Source: Bradyrhizobium sp. AZCC 1693
GTDB lineage: Bacteria; Pseudomonadota; Alphaproteobacteria; Rhizobiales; Xanthobacteraceae
Assembly: GCF_036924745.1 (NCBI RefSeq)
Contig: NZ_JAZHSD010000001.1
Location: forward strand, 1-64,000
Direction of reading: 5' to 3'
DNA: 64,000 nt
How positions within the stretch are numbered: position 1 is the first letter of the stretch; each line of letters opens with the position of its first letter. This document shows positions 26,836 to 35,649 of this stretch, in pieces. The position numbers were made by a program, and so were the translations under genes. The notes beneath the pieces were generated by a model. That model ran no database searches, was not told where the DNA came from, and saw nothing but the letters and a program-made list of their open reading frames with translations.

Positions 26836-28013
26836 CTGCGCCTCGCTCGACTTCAACACGCTGCCATTTCGGCAGGCCAACGCTTCATGGCCCAGTCAAT
26901 CATGTCATCCTGGCGCGGACAACGCATTAGGCCGAGGCCTCGGACGACGTATTGGCTGTGCGTACGCTCACCAGCGCGGGCAACCGCGCTGGAAAAGCAG
27001 TGCGCGCAAAATCTAATTTGCTGAACAGATTCAATCTGATTTGGGTCGTCCAGCCTGCCTTGCAAAAATTTCCCGCTTTTAATTGACCCCAAATCAGTGG
27101 CTATTTCCGCGCTGTCTCGTCTCGACAAGAGGGGCGTATCGCGATCGTCACGAACGCGAGGCGGGATGTGGTGGACGCGGCAGCGTCGGCGCACAAGGTG
27201 GTCGCAGGGTGGGTTGAACCTCATGAGCGGCAAACGGTGCGCAAGACGTACGGCGCTGACGCGTACGGCAAAACCGTGTGGTCCCGACACCCGTGGCTGG
27301 TGCCAAGCTGCCGGTGGCGAGGTCGATCCAACCGGATCGATTGAGCCATCAAGCCGGCAGTGATGGAGGCAAGACGAATTCGTCTCCAGGGAGAGCGCGG
27401 CATAAGCCGTCAAGCCATTGCGCAGGGAATGCCGGAGTGCTCCGGCTGTACCTGTATGCTCGTGTGCGCATTTCTCTGCATATTGCACACGAGACCGCGG
27501 GTGCAGCAAGCACCCGGCATTCCCTGTTCCCTCTCGTTTGAGGGAAAGGCTTTTAAGCAAATCTCGGGCGCAATGCGTCGCGAGAACGCGAACACACATT
27601 CATCTGTCATCGTCCGCCTTGTGCGCACTTGCGCACTGGGGCGGACGATCCAGTATTCCAGAGACAGCAGTGATTGAATCGATAGGCCGCAGCGTACTGG
27701 ATACCCGCCTTCGCGGGTATGACGTTCCTTCGTCATTGCGAGCGAAGCGACTTGTCCGCCGAAGCTCAGCGAGCGAAGGCGGAAGCAATCCATCCATTCT
27801 TTATGCCGCGGGGTGGATTGCTTTGCGGAGCCTGTCATCCGGCGGCGCTTTGCGCCGACCGGGTGGCTCGCAATGACGCGGATAAGCCGCAGCGTACCGG
27901 ATACCCCGCATCTGTGGCGTATACGCGCCATTGGAGCCGCGCAATATCCTACAGCCAGCCAGCGCGATCGAGGTTCGGTCACGCCCATGTGAAAGGTCGT
28001 TTTCCGGTCCAAA
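26836..28013. repeat. Gene-free repeat region with a recurrent overpredicted frame
   Basis: About 1.2 kb with no credible gene. The minus frame 26853-27599 is long, but its composition is that of chance translation. From memory, its segments (SGPHGFAVRV, RCRVHHIPPR, DDMIDWAMKRWPAE) recur in many copies in Bradyrhizobium and relatives, so I read it as a dispersed intergenic repeat. The right part holds the palindromic element at 27732-27877. Confidence 0.55.
27732..27877. repeat. Palindromic intergenic repeat, GTCATTGCGAG family (copy 1)
   Basis: Bounded by GTCATTGCGAG and its inverse CTCGCAATGAC, with inner dyads GCAATCCATCCATTC / GGTGGATTGC and the AGCGACTTGTCCGCCGAAGC core also present at 17485-17598. 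The second copy is at 47080-47162. Confidence 0.85.
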
Positions 28014-28042
28014 TTGACAATGACTGACTAGTCAGTCATAAT
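28014..28042 (+). promoter_or_regulatory. Promoter with palindromic TetR operator, probably giving a leaderless mRNA
   Basis: TTGACA (28014-28019), a 17-base spacer and CATAAT (28037-28042) form a near-consensus sigma-70 promoter. An 18-bp perfect palindrome, TGACTGACTAGTCAGTCA (28021-28038), fills the spacer, the standard place for autorepression by a TetR protein. The -10 box directly abuts ATG 28043, and the predicted transcription start coincides with a second ATG at 28049. Confidence 0.8.
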
Positions 28043-28759
28043 ATGAGCATGAAAAAGGAAGCTACCAAAAACGTCCGGAAATCGGCCCCGAAACCCGCCA
28101 ATCGCCGGGCCGGGGAGACGGCATCGGCCGCTCCGGCGTTGCCCAGGCCTACCTCCAACCGCGCCGAACGCGCGGCCGAACGGCGCGGGGCCATTATCGA
28201 GGCGGCGATGGACGAGTTCATTGCGCGCGGGTTTGCGGCGACGCGGCTCGATGACGTCGCCAGGCGCGCCGGCGTCGCCAAGGGCACGATCTATCTGCAC
28301 TTCAAGGACAAGGAATCGATGTTCGAGGAATTGATCCGCACCGCCATCGTGCCGATGATCACCCGTCTCTGGGGCACGCCACCTCAGCCCGGCGCGTCGG
28401 TACGCGACATGGTGGAGGCGTTTGCCAAAACCTTCATCGAGGAGGTGGCGACCACGCGGCGCGGCGACCTCGTGCGGCTGATCGTCGCCGAAGGCCCGCG
28501 ATTTCCTGAAGTGGCCGACTTCTATTACCGCGAGGTGGTGTCGCGCGGCCTCGCCGGCATGCGCGCGCTGATCGAACTCGGCATCGCGCGCGGCGAGATC
28601 AAACAGAAAAACCTGGCGCGGTTTCCGCAAATCATGGTGGCCCCGGCGCTGATCGCCGTGATCTGGCAGAGCCTTTTCAGCAGACATGCGCCACTGGACG
28701 CCCTCGAAATGTTTCGGGTGCATCTCGATCTGATTTTTGGCGAACGGAGGACGACATGA
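28043..28759 (+). CDS. TetR/AcrR-family transcriptional repressor of the efflux operon
   Basis: A regulator of about 238 residues. A basic, disordered N-terminal tail (residues 1-40) precedes the TetR DNA-binding domain: AIIEAAMDEFIARGFAATRL, then DDVARRAGVAKGTIYLHFKDKESMFEEL. The C-terminal ligand domain includes RLIVAEGPRFPEVADFYYREV. Coordinates use the first ATG; ATG 28049 is more likely if the mRNA is leaderless. Its stop overlaps the HlyD gene (ATGA), so it co-transcribes with the pump it presumably represses. Confidence 0.9.
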   Translation: MSMKKEATKNVRKSAPKPANRRAGETASAAPALPRPTSNRAERAAERRGAIIEAAMDEFIARGFAATRLDDVARRAGVAKGTIYLHFKDKESMFEELIRTAIVPMITRLWGTPPQPGASVRDMVEAFAKTFIEEVATTRRGDLVRLIVAEGPRFPEVADFYYREVVSRGLAGMRALIELGIARGEIKQKNLARFPQIMVAPALIAVIWQSLFSRHAPLDALEMFRVHLDLIFGERRTT

Positions 28760-29541
28760 CCTCGTCGCGAATGACGGCAATTCTGGCCGCGCTGGCGCTC
28801 GCCGCCGTGCTCACGGGCTGCAAGGAGCGCAAGGATCCCGGCTTTCAGGGCTGGGTCGAGGCCGACATGATCTTCGTCAGCCCGGACGAAAGCGGGCGCG
28901 TGACCAAGCTCAACGTGCGCGAGGGCGACGAGGTCAAGCCCGGCATGCAGCTCTATTCAGTCGACGACGATCTGCAGCAGGCGGACCTCAATCAGAACAA
29001 GGCCACGCTCGCCAATGCACAGCAGACCTTCGATCGCGCGTCGTCGTTGAGCAAGACAGGTTCCGGCACGCAGGCCAACCTGGATTCGGCGACCTCGGCG
29101 TTGCGCGTGGCCGAAGCGCGCGTCAACACCTCGCAGACCCGGCTGGCGCGGCGCGGCGGCTTTGCGCCGGTCGGCGGCACCATCCAGCAGATCTATTTCC
29201 GCGAAGGCGAAATGGTGCCGGCGCAGCGGCCGGTATTGTCGATCATGCCGCCCGGCAACATGAAGCTGCGCTTCTTCGTGCCGGAGACGGAACTGCCGAA
29301 GCTTGCGATCGGTGACGATGTGAAGGTGACCTGCGACAATTGCGCGGCCGACCTGACGGCGAAGATCTATTTCATCGCGACCACGGCCGAATACACCCCG
29401 CCGGTGATCTACAGCCTCGATGAGCGCAACAAGCTGGTCTATTTGATCCAAGCGCGGCCGAGCCGGGCTGATGTGCTGCGCGTCGGCCAGCCGATCAGTG
29501 TATTCCTTAATCCCCAAACACCGGTGGCGGAAAAGCGATGA
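28756..29541 (+). CDS. HlyD-family periplasmic adaptor lipoprotein
   Basis: Membrane-fusion protein of an ABC exporter, 261 residues. The signal ends in a lipobox, VLTGC (Cys near residue 22), so it is probably a lipoprotein. Barrel-sandwich halves are visible (DESGRVTKLNVREGDEV and GFAPVGGTIQQIYFREGEMV) around a short coiled-coil hairpin (DLNQNKATLANAQQTF to RVNTSQTRLA). It resembles YbhG. ATGA overlaps on both sides place it between the regulator and the ATPase. Confidence 0.9.
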   Translation: MTSSRMTAILAALALAAVLTGCKERKDPGFQGWVEADMIFVSPDESGRVTKLNVREGDEVKPGMQLYSVDDDLQQADLNQNKATLANAQQTFDRASSLSKTGSGTQANLDSATSALRVAEARVNTSQTRLARRGGFAPVGGTIQQIYFREGEMVPAQRPVLSIMPPGNMKLRFFVPETELPKLAIGDDVKVTCDNCAADLTAKIYFIATTAEYTPPVIYSLDERNKLVYLIQARPSRADVLRVGQPISVFLNPQTPVAEKR

Positions 29542-30482
29542 GCGCAGCGCCAACCTCAGCGCCAGACATCGCCATCAACGTCGAAGGCCTGTCAAAATCG
29601 TTCGGCGGCCGCGAGGTCGTGCATGACCTCTCGATGCAGGTGAAGCGCGGCTCGATCTATGGCTTCCTTGGGCCCAACGGCTCCGGCAAGACCACCACCA
29701 TCCGCATGCTGTGCGGGTTGCTGACGCCGGATGCCGGCGAGGGCACCTGCCTCGGCTACGACATCCGCCGCGACGCCGACAAGATCAAGCGCCAGGTCGG
29801 CTACATGACGCAGCGCTTCAGCCTGTACCAGGATCTCTCGGTGCGCGAGAACCTCGAATTCGTCGCGCGGCTTTACGGCCTGCGCGATGCGCGCGGCGCC
29901 GCACGCGACATGATCCAGCGCATCGGGCTGAACGGCCGCGGGGAGCAGCTTGCCGGCGAGCTTTCGGGCGGCTGGAAGCAGCGGCTGGCGCTCGGCGCCT
30001 GCACGCTGCCAAATCCGCGATTGCTGCTGCTGGACGAGCCGACCGCCGGCGTCGATCCCAAGGCGCGGCGCGATTTCTGGAACGAGATCCACGCGCTCGC
30101 CGCCGACGGCCTGACGGTGCTGGTCTCGACCCATTACATGGACGAGGCCGAGCGCTGTCACGAGATCGCTTATATCGCCTATGGCCACCTCTTGGCGCAC
30201 GGCACGGTGGACGAGGTGATCGCGAAATCGGAATTGTCGACCTGGACGGTTTCCGGCGACGACCTCAACGGGCTTGCGGCAGAGCTTGCCGGCAAGCCCG
30301 GCGTCGACATGGTGGCGCCGTTCGGCACCAGCCTGCACGTCTCGGGGCGCGATAAATCCGCGCTCGAGGCGACCATCGCGCCTTACCGGGACCACCGGGG
30401 ATGGCAGTGGCAGGATAGCGAGCCGTCGCTGGAAGACGTGTTCATCGACCTCATGAACCGCTCAAAGGACAATTTCCAATGA
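29538..30482 (+). CDS. ABC exporter ATP-binding protein (YbhF-like)
   Basis: ATPase of 314 residues with Walker A GPNGSGKTT, signature LSGGWKQR, Walker B LLLLDEPTAGVDP and switch STHYMDEAE. The C-terminal region after residue 225 is the accessory part seen in DrrA/CcmA-type multidrug exporters. It energises the permease encoded next (ATGA overlap). The substrate is unknown; the YbhFSR type exports small cationic drugs or dyes. Confidence 0.92.
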   Translation: MSAAPTSAPDIAINVEGLSKSFGGREVVHDLSMQVKRGSIYGFLGPNGSGKTTTIRMLCGLLTPDAGEGTCLGYDIRRDADKIKRQVGYMTQRFSLYQDLSVRENLEFVARLYGLRDARGAARDMIQRIGLNGRGEQLAGELSGGWKQRLALGACTLPNPRLLLLDEPTAGVDPKARRDFWNEIHALAADGLTVLVSTHYMDEAERCHEIAYIAYGHLLAHGTVDEVIAKSELSTWTVSGDDLNGLAAELAGKPGVDMVAPFGTSLHVSGRDKSALEATIAPYRDHRGWQWQDSEPSLEDVFIDLMNRSKDNFQ

Positions 30483-31645
30483 GTGCAACCGAAGCGACCA
30501 ATCAGAATCGTGACGTCCCGGAGCCGGCTTTCGGCTTCTGGCGGCGCAGCTATGCGATGCTGGTCAAGGAATTCATCCAGCTCCGCCGCGACCGCGTCTC
30601 GTTCGCGATGATCGTGATGATCCCGGTGATGCAGCTATTGCTGTTCGGCTATGCCATCAACACGACGCCGCGCCATCTGCCGACGGCGGTATTGATCCAG
30701 GAGGACAGCGATCTGGCGCGCTCGGTGCTGAAGGCGATGGAGAATACCAGCTACTTCCGCTTCACCCGCGAAGTGCACAGCGTCGCCGAATTCGACGATC
30801 TCCTGCAGTCCGGCAAGGTGCTGTTCGGGGTGGAGATTCCGCGCGGCTTTGAACGCGCGGTGCGGCGCGGCGACAAGCCGGCGCTGCTTGTCGCAGCGGA
30901 CGCCACCGATCCGGTCGCTGCGGGCTCTGCACTTGGCTCCCTCGGCGCCCTGGTGCAGACCGCGCTCGCCCACGACCTCCACATCGGCGATCCGCCCGAG
31001 ATGCCGTTCGAGATCAGGGCGCATGCCCGCTACAACCCGGCGGCCGAGTCGCGGCTCAACATAGTGCCGGGCCTCGTCGGCACTATCCTGACCATGACCA
31101 TGCTGATCTTCACCGCGTTGTCGGTGACGCGCGAGATCGAACGCGGCACCATGGAGAGCCTGCTGTCGATGCCGATCAAGCCGGTGGAGGTGATGTTCGG
31201 CAAGATCATTCCCTATGTGATCGTTGGCTTCATCCAGGCCTCGCTGATCGTCAGCATCGGGGTCCTGCTGTTCGGGGTGCCGATCCTCGGCAGCGTGGCG
31301 CTGCTGGCGGCGCTGACGACGCTTTTCATCACCACCAATTTGTCGATCGGCTACACCTTCTCCACCATCGTGCAGAACCAGTTGCAGGCGATGCAGATGT
31401 CGATGATGTTCTTCCTGCCCAGCATTCTGTTGTCCGGATTCATGTTTCCATTCGCGGGCATGCCGGTATGGGCGCAATATCTCGGCGAGGGGCTGCCGCT
31501 GACCCATTACATCCGCATCGTCCGCGCCATCATGCTGAAGGGCGCCGCGCCTTCCAACCTGCAATACGATACGATTGCACTCATTGCACTGATGCTGATT
31601 GCGATGACGATCGCCGTGACGCGCTTCCGTCGCACGCTGGATTGA
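30479..31645 (+). CDS. ABC-2 type exporter permease (YbhS/YbhR-like)
   Basis: ABC2 permease of 388 residues. The first membrane helix (residues 38-58) is followed by a large periplasmic domain (about 60-195), then five helices and the conserved ERGTMESLLSMPIKP segment near residue 223. Only one permease gene is present, so it probably homodimerises. Last gene of the tetR-hlyD-ATPase-permease operon; a repeat element follows within 20 bases. Confidence 0.9.
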   Translation: MSATEATNQNRDVPEPAFGFWRRSYAMLVKEFIQLRRDRVSFAMIVMIPVMQLLLFGYAINTTPRHLPTAVLIQEDSDLARSVLKAMENTSYFRFTREVHSVAEFDDLLQSGKVLFGVEIPRGFERAVRRGDKPALLVAADATDPVAAGSALGSLGALVQTALAHDLHIGDPPEMPFEIRAHARYNPAAESRLNIVPGLVGTILTMTMLIFTALSVTREIERGTMESLLSMPIKPVEVMFGKIIPYVIVGFIQASLIVSIGVLLFGVPILGSVALLAALTTLFITTNLSIGYTFSTIVQNQLQAMQMSMMFFLPSILLSGFMFPFAGMPVWAQYLGEGLPLTHYIRIVRAIMLKGAAPSNLQYDTIALIALMLIAMTIAVTRFRRTLD

Positions 31646-31660
31646 GGTTATATGCGCATC

Positions 31661-31738
31661 GTCATTCCGGGGCGATGCGCAGCATCGAACCCGGAATCTC
31701 GAGATTCCGGGTTCACGCTTCGCGTGCCCCGGAATGAC
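31661..31738. repeat. Palindromic intergenic repeat, GTCATTCCGG family (copy 2)
   Basis: A 78-bp element with the same ends as copy 1 (GTCATTCCGGGGC ... GCCCCGGAATGAC) and a shared 35-bp middle-right part. It lies between the exporter operon and the cyclase gene and ends 11 bases before the cyclase ATG, so it occupies the cyclase leader. Confidence 0.88.
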
Positions 31739-31749
31739 AAGGGGCAATA

Positions 31750-33060
31750 ATGCTGGGATTCCGGGGCAAGAAAACAAAAGACCAAGACACAGGAGTGTCG
31801 GCTGACTTCCAGCGCGCGCTGATGCAGGAAGTGATGACGACCGAACTGTTGCGGATCAAGGCGCTGATCGCAACTACCGCGCTGCTCGCCGTCATCCTAT
31901 GGACCGTCTACTTCTTCGCTTCCGACGCGGTGAGCCGCGTCTGGCACGGCAATTTGAAGCCGCAATACCTCTATTCGATCATCCTGCCGTTCATCCTGTT
32001 CGAGCTGTGGGTGCATGGCCAGATCACCCGACACATGCAGCATGGCCGCGACCTGCCGGTGGTCCGGCGCTATATCGGCGCGCTCATCGAGACCTCGATG
32101 CCGACGGTCGCGCTGGCGCTGCACATCAACAGCATGGGATCGGTGGCCGCGCTCGGCTTCGTGACGCCGATGACCTATTTCATCTTCATCATCCTCTCGA
32201 CCCTGCGGCTGGATTTCTGGCTCTCGACCTTCACCGGCGCCGTCGCCGCCGTTCAGCTGTTTTGCATGGCGATGTTCTATCATCCGGCCATCGGCGATCA
32301 GGCCGAACCCATCTATTATCACGCCGCGCGCAGCCTGATCCTCCTGATCTGCGGCGTGCTCGCAGGCGCGGTCGGGCACCAGTTGCGTCGCCAGTTCGAA
32401 GCCAGCATCAAGGCCGCCACCGCGCGCGACCGCATCACCAATTTGTTCGGCCAGCACGTCTCGCCGCAGGTGGTCGAACGCCTGATGGCCGAGGGCACGC
32501 GAACCGACAGCGACGTCCGCCGGGTCGCCGTCATGTTCGTCGATTTTCGCAGTTTTACGGCCGGCGCGCGCACCCGCACGCCGCAGGAAGTGGTCGACCG
32601 GCTCGATGGTGCCTTCGCAATCCTGGTCGATATTCTGGATCGCCATGGCGGCATCGTGAACAAGTTTCTGGGTGACGGATTCCTGGCGCTGTTCGGCGCG
32701 CCGCTGGAGGCGCCGGACCCGGCGCACCGCGCGGTCGCCGCGGCGCGCGAGATGCTGGAAGCCAATGCGCGGGTCAATGAGGCGACGAGTTGGCCGCTGC
32801 GCATGGGCATCGGCATCCACATCGGCGAGGTGGTCGCCGGCAATATCGGCTCGCCGCGGCGCAAGGAATACACCGTGATCGGCGACACCGTGAACTTCGC
32901 CTCGCGGTTAGAGGCGCTCAACAAGGACTTCAATTCGCAATTCCTGATCTCGGAAGCGGTTCGCGACGCGCTCGGCGAAGCATGCGGCGATGCCGTCTCG
33001 CTCGGCGAGGTCGAGGTCAGGGGCTATGAGCAGCCGATGGCCGTGTGGCGGCTGGGATAA
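31750..33060 (+). CDS. Membrane-bound class III adenylate/guanylate cyclase
   Basis: A 436-residue protein with about six membrane helices in residues 30-210, a linker LFGQHVSPQVVERLMAEG, and a class III cyclase domain (about 250-436). Catalytic motifs are intact: metal Asp in MFVDFRSFT (about 263), FLGDGFLALFG (about 306) and GDTVNFASRLEAL (about 378). It probably makes cAMP in response to an unknown membrane signal. AAGGGG precedes the ATG. Confidence 0.9.
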   Translation: MLGFRGKKTKDQDTGVSADFQRALMQEVMTTELLRIKALIATTALLAVILWTVYFFASDAVSRVWHGNLKPQYLYSIILPFILFELWVHGQITRHMQHGRDLPVVRRYIGALIETSMPTVALALHINSMGSVAALGFVTPMTYFIFIILSTLRLDFWLSTFTGAVAAVQLFCMAMFYHPAIGDQAEPIYYHAARSLILLICGVLAGAVGHQLRRQFEASIKAATARDRITNLFGQHVSPQVVERLMAEGTRTDSDVRRVAVMFVDFRSFTAGARTRTPQEVVDRLDGAFAILVDILDRHGGIVNKFLGDGFLALFGAPLEAPDPAHRAVAAAREMLEANARVNEATSWPLRMGIGIHIGEVVAGNIGSPRRKEYTVIGDTVNFASRLEALNKDFNSQFLISEAVRDALGEACGDAVSLGEVEVRGYEQPMAVWRLG

Positions 33061-33073
33061 CGGGAGTATCGAA

Positions 33074-33988
33074 ATGAAGCGGCGTTATATCACTTTGGAT
33101 GTTTTCACCGACCGCGCCTTCGGCGGCAATCCGCTGGCCGTCGTACTCGACGCCGGTGGAATGTCGACCGAACAGATGCAGGCGATCGCCACCGAGTTCA
33201 ACTATTCGGAGACGACGTTCGTGCTGCCGCCGGCCGATCCCGCCCACGACGCGCAGGTGCGCATCTTCACGGTGAACAGGGAGCTACCCTTCGCGGGCCA
33301 CCCCAATGTCGGCACCGCCTTCGTGCTGGCGACGCAGGCTACAAAGCCGTCGGCGCGGCTGCTGTTCGAGGAGGGTGCAGGTCTCGTGCCGGTCGAGATC
33401 GTGACCGTGCAGGGCAGGGTCGTCAGCACCGAATTCACCGCGCCGCAGCCGCTGAACCGGATGTCGCATCTTCCTGTCGAACAGGCGGCTGCCTGCCTCT
33501 CGCTGCCGGCTGGCGACATCAAGACTGACCGTCATGCGCCGCAGATCATCTCGGTCGGGCTGTCGTTTCTGGCCGTCGAAGTCGCCTCCCGCGAGGCGCT
33601 GCGACGGGCCAGGCCCGATGCTGCGGCGTTCGCAAAAACTTTCCCATGTGACGGCAGCGACGCCGTTTACTTCTACACACGCGACGTGCCGGCCGGCGAA
33701 AAGCCATGCGAGCTGCAGGCGCGGATGTTTCATCCCGGCGCCAGCGGGCTGTCCGAAGATCCCGCGACCGGCAGCGCGACGGCGGCCTGCGCGGCGCTGC
33801 TTGCCGATCTCGACGACATCAAGGACGGCGAACTGAAATTGAAGATCGGGCAGGGCGTCGACATGGGCCGGCCCAGCCTCTTGCTGACGCGCGTCCGCAA
33901 GAAGGATGGCACAGTCGTTTCCATCCATGTCGGCGGCAGTTGCGTGCAGATCATGGAGGGAACGTTCGGGCTTGATGGCAAGGGCTGA
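33074..33988 (+). CDS. PhzF-family isomerase/epimerase
   Basis: Two-domain diaminopimelate-epimerase-like protein of 304 residues. Family blocks: YITLDVFTDRAFGGNPLAVV at residues 5-24, EFNYSETTFVLPP (catalytic Glu near residue 42), ELPFAGHPNVGTAFVLA and a C-terminal EDPATGSATAACAALL. The substrate of most PhzF-like proteins is unknown. GGGAG lies eight bases upstream of the start; the longer open frame overlaps the cyclase gene and is not used. Confidence 0.9.
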   Translation: MKRRYITLDVFTDRAFGGNPLAVVLDAGGMSTEQMQAIATEFNYSETTFVLPPADPAHDAQVRIFTVNRELPFAGHPNVGTAFVLATQATKPSARLLFEEGAGLVPVEIVTVQGRVVSTEFTAPQPLNRMSHLPVEQAAACLSLPAGDIKTDRHAPQIISVGLSFLAVEVASREALRRARPDAAAFAKTFPCDGSDAVYFYTRDVPAGEKPCELQARMFHPGASGLSEDPATGSATAACAALLADLDDIKDGELKLKIGQGVDMGRPSLLLTRVRKKDGTVVSIHVGGSCVQIMEGTFGLDGKG

Positions 33989-33994
33989 TGACCT

Positions 33995-34068
33995 CGTAGA
34001 TCCTATGGGTGGCAAGTGGTCAGGGGTAAGCTGAGTTTGCGACCACCCACTCACCCAGAGGATCTACG
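33995..34068. repeat. Long imperfect palindrome between convergent genes
   Basis: Seventeen-bp arms (33995-34011 and 34052-34068) pair with one mismatch, and GTGGTC/GACCAC adds an inner pairing. It fills nearly all of the gap between the PhzF gene and the convergent DUF488 gene and reaches the last bases of the latter. It may serve as a bidirectional terminator or be a small mobile palindrome. Confidence 0.7.
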
Positions 34069-34071
34069 GCT

Positions 34072-34536
34072 CTACACTTGCGGCGCGACCAGATTCTCCA
34101 CCTTCACGCCGTCGCGCTCCTCGATGATCTCGGCAATCCATTGCCGGTGGCAATGGGTATGATCGCGCTCATAGCAGAGAATGCAGACAGGACCGGACTT
34201 GTTCACCAGCGCCGACAGCTCGTCGAGCTCCTCCTTCGCCTGCGCCGTCTTCAGATGCGCCGAATAGATCTTGTGCAGCAGGCCGAACTTGCCGCTGCGC
34301 GCCGCCTCACGGCCGCTCTTCGGCGTCCCGAGCCCCTTGAGGTGAAGATAGGAAATGCCGCGTTCGTCCAGACCTGCCGCGAGCTGATTCTTGGAGAACC
34401 CCGGCCGCCGCGAGGATGCGACCGCGCGCACGTCTACGAGCAGCATGACACCGGCGCTTTCCAACTCGTCGAGCACCGCCTTGGCCGGCGTCTGCTCATA
34501 GCCGATGGTGAAGAGACGCTTTGTCCTGCGGGCCAT
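34072..34536 (-). CDS. DUF488-family protein
   Basis: A 154-residue protein with the DUF488 signature: LFTIGYEQTPAKAV at the start, LLVDVRAVASSRRPGFSK, YLHLKGLGTPK and a C-terminal CYERDHTHCHRQWIAE with clustered Cys/His that may bind metal. Function is unproven; members often neighbour DUF72 genes, and one is found 1.1 kb away here. The frame is open far upstream, but the family starts at ATG 34536. Confidence 0.88.
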   Translation of the reverse strand: MARRTKRLFTIGYEQTPAKAVLDELESAGVMLLVDVRAVASSRRPGFSKNQLAAGLDERGISYLHLKGLGTPKSGREAARSGKFGLLHKIYSAHLKTAQAKEELDELSALVNKSGPVCILCYERDHTHCHRQWIAEIIEERDGVKVENLVAPQV

Positions 34537-34674
34537 ATCGATCCAGACATTATGTCGCTGGCACAAGGCTACGGTAATGATCGATCGATTGCTACATCCG
34601 CGTTGCGGCCGGAAGTGGCGTGTCGCATAGTTCCGGGAAAGAGCGTGTCGATGGCCATTCTCCGGGGGGACAAG

Positions 34675-35646
34675 ATGAACCGAATTAGCCGCTCGCTGAC
34701 ATGGACACTCGCGCTGCTCGTCTGCGGCGCTGCGGCGGCGCACGCACAGACCGGCTATCCCGATCGGCCGGTGAAGATCATCGTCCCGATCGGGCCGGGC
34801 GGCAGTTACGATCTGGTCGGGCGGCAGCTTGCGGATGCGCTGTCGAAGCGGATGGGGCAGGCCTTCGTGGTCGAGAACAAGCCGGGCGCCGGCACCGTGG
34901 TCGGCACGCAGGCGGCAAGCCAGAGCGAGCCGGACGGCTACACGCTGGTGGTCGGCGGGCTCTCCAACATGGCGTTCAATTCGGCGCTGTATTCGAAGCT
35001 CGGCTACGATCCCCGCAAGGATTTCGTGCCGGTCGCGCTGATCTACAAGTTCGGTTACGTGATGGTCGGCCGCAAGGATTTGCCGCATGGCAAGCTGGCG
35101 GACATCGTCGCGGCTGCAAAGGCCAACCCCGGCTCGATTTCGGTCGCGACGGCCGGCGTCGGCACCGGCCAGCATCTGGTGGCGGCTGCGTTCATGAAGG
35201 CGGCAGGCGTAAAATTTCAGGAGATCCCCTACAAGGGCTCGCCGCCGGCCTTCACCGACCTGCTCGCCGGCCGCATCGACCTGTTCTTCGATTCGAACGC
35301 TGCCGGGCTGCCTTACGTGCAGTCGGGGCAGGCTAAGGGCATTGCGGTGCTGTCGTCGAAACGCAGCCCGCTGGCGCCTGACGTGCCGACCATGTCGGAA
35401 GCCGGCGTGCCCGGCCTCGATGTCGATTCCTGGCTTGGGATTTTTGCGCCCGCAAAAACCCCGCCGGATGCGATCGCAAAACTGCGGAAGGAAATCCGCG
35501 CCTCACTGCCCGAGCTCAAGGAGCGTTTTGAGAAGAGCGGCGGAGAGGTGTGGGATCTCCCGGACGACAAGCTCGATGCCTTCGTCGCGTCGGAATACGA
35601 CAACTGGACAAAGCTGATCCGCGAGGCCGGCATCAAGCTGGATTAG
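34675..35646 (+). CDS. Bug-family (tripartite tricarboxylate transporter) substrate-binding protein
   Basis: Periplasmic TctC/Bug-type binding protein of 323 residues. The signal peptide is cleaved after AHAQ (about residue 25). Family blocks are YPDRPVKIIVPIGPGGSYDLVGR, NKPGAGTVVGTQAA and DLLAGRIDLFFDSN. The start is chosen at ATG 34675 because GGGGGGA lies four bases before it. No TctA/TctB genes adjoin, as is usual for Bug orphans; the ligand is unknown. Confidence 0.9.
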   Translation: MNRISRSLTWTLALLVCGAAAAHAQTGYPDRPVKIIVPIGPGGSYDLVGRQLADALSKRMGQAFVVENKPGAGTVVGTQAASQSEPDGYTLVVGGLSNMAFNSALYSKLGYDPRKDFVPVALIYKFGYVMVGRKDLPHGKLADIVAAAKANPGSISVATAGVGTGQHLVAAAFMKAAGVKFQEIPYKGSPPAFTDLLAGRIDLFFDSNAAGLPYVQSGQAKGIAVLSSKRSPLAPDVPTMSEAGVPGLDVDSWLGIFAPAKTPPDAIAKLRKEIRASLPELKERFEKSGGEVWDLPDDKLDAFVASEYDNWTKLIREAGIKLD

Positions 35647-35649
35647 GAG

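Noticed and set aside
26853..27599. 248-codon minus-strand frame
   Set aside because: No ribosome site or domain; composition fits a dispersed intergenic repeat rather than a protein.
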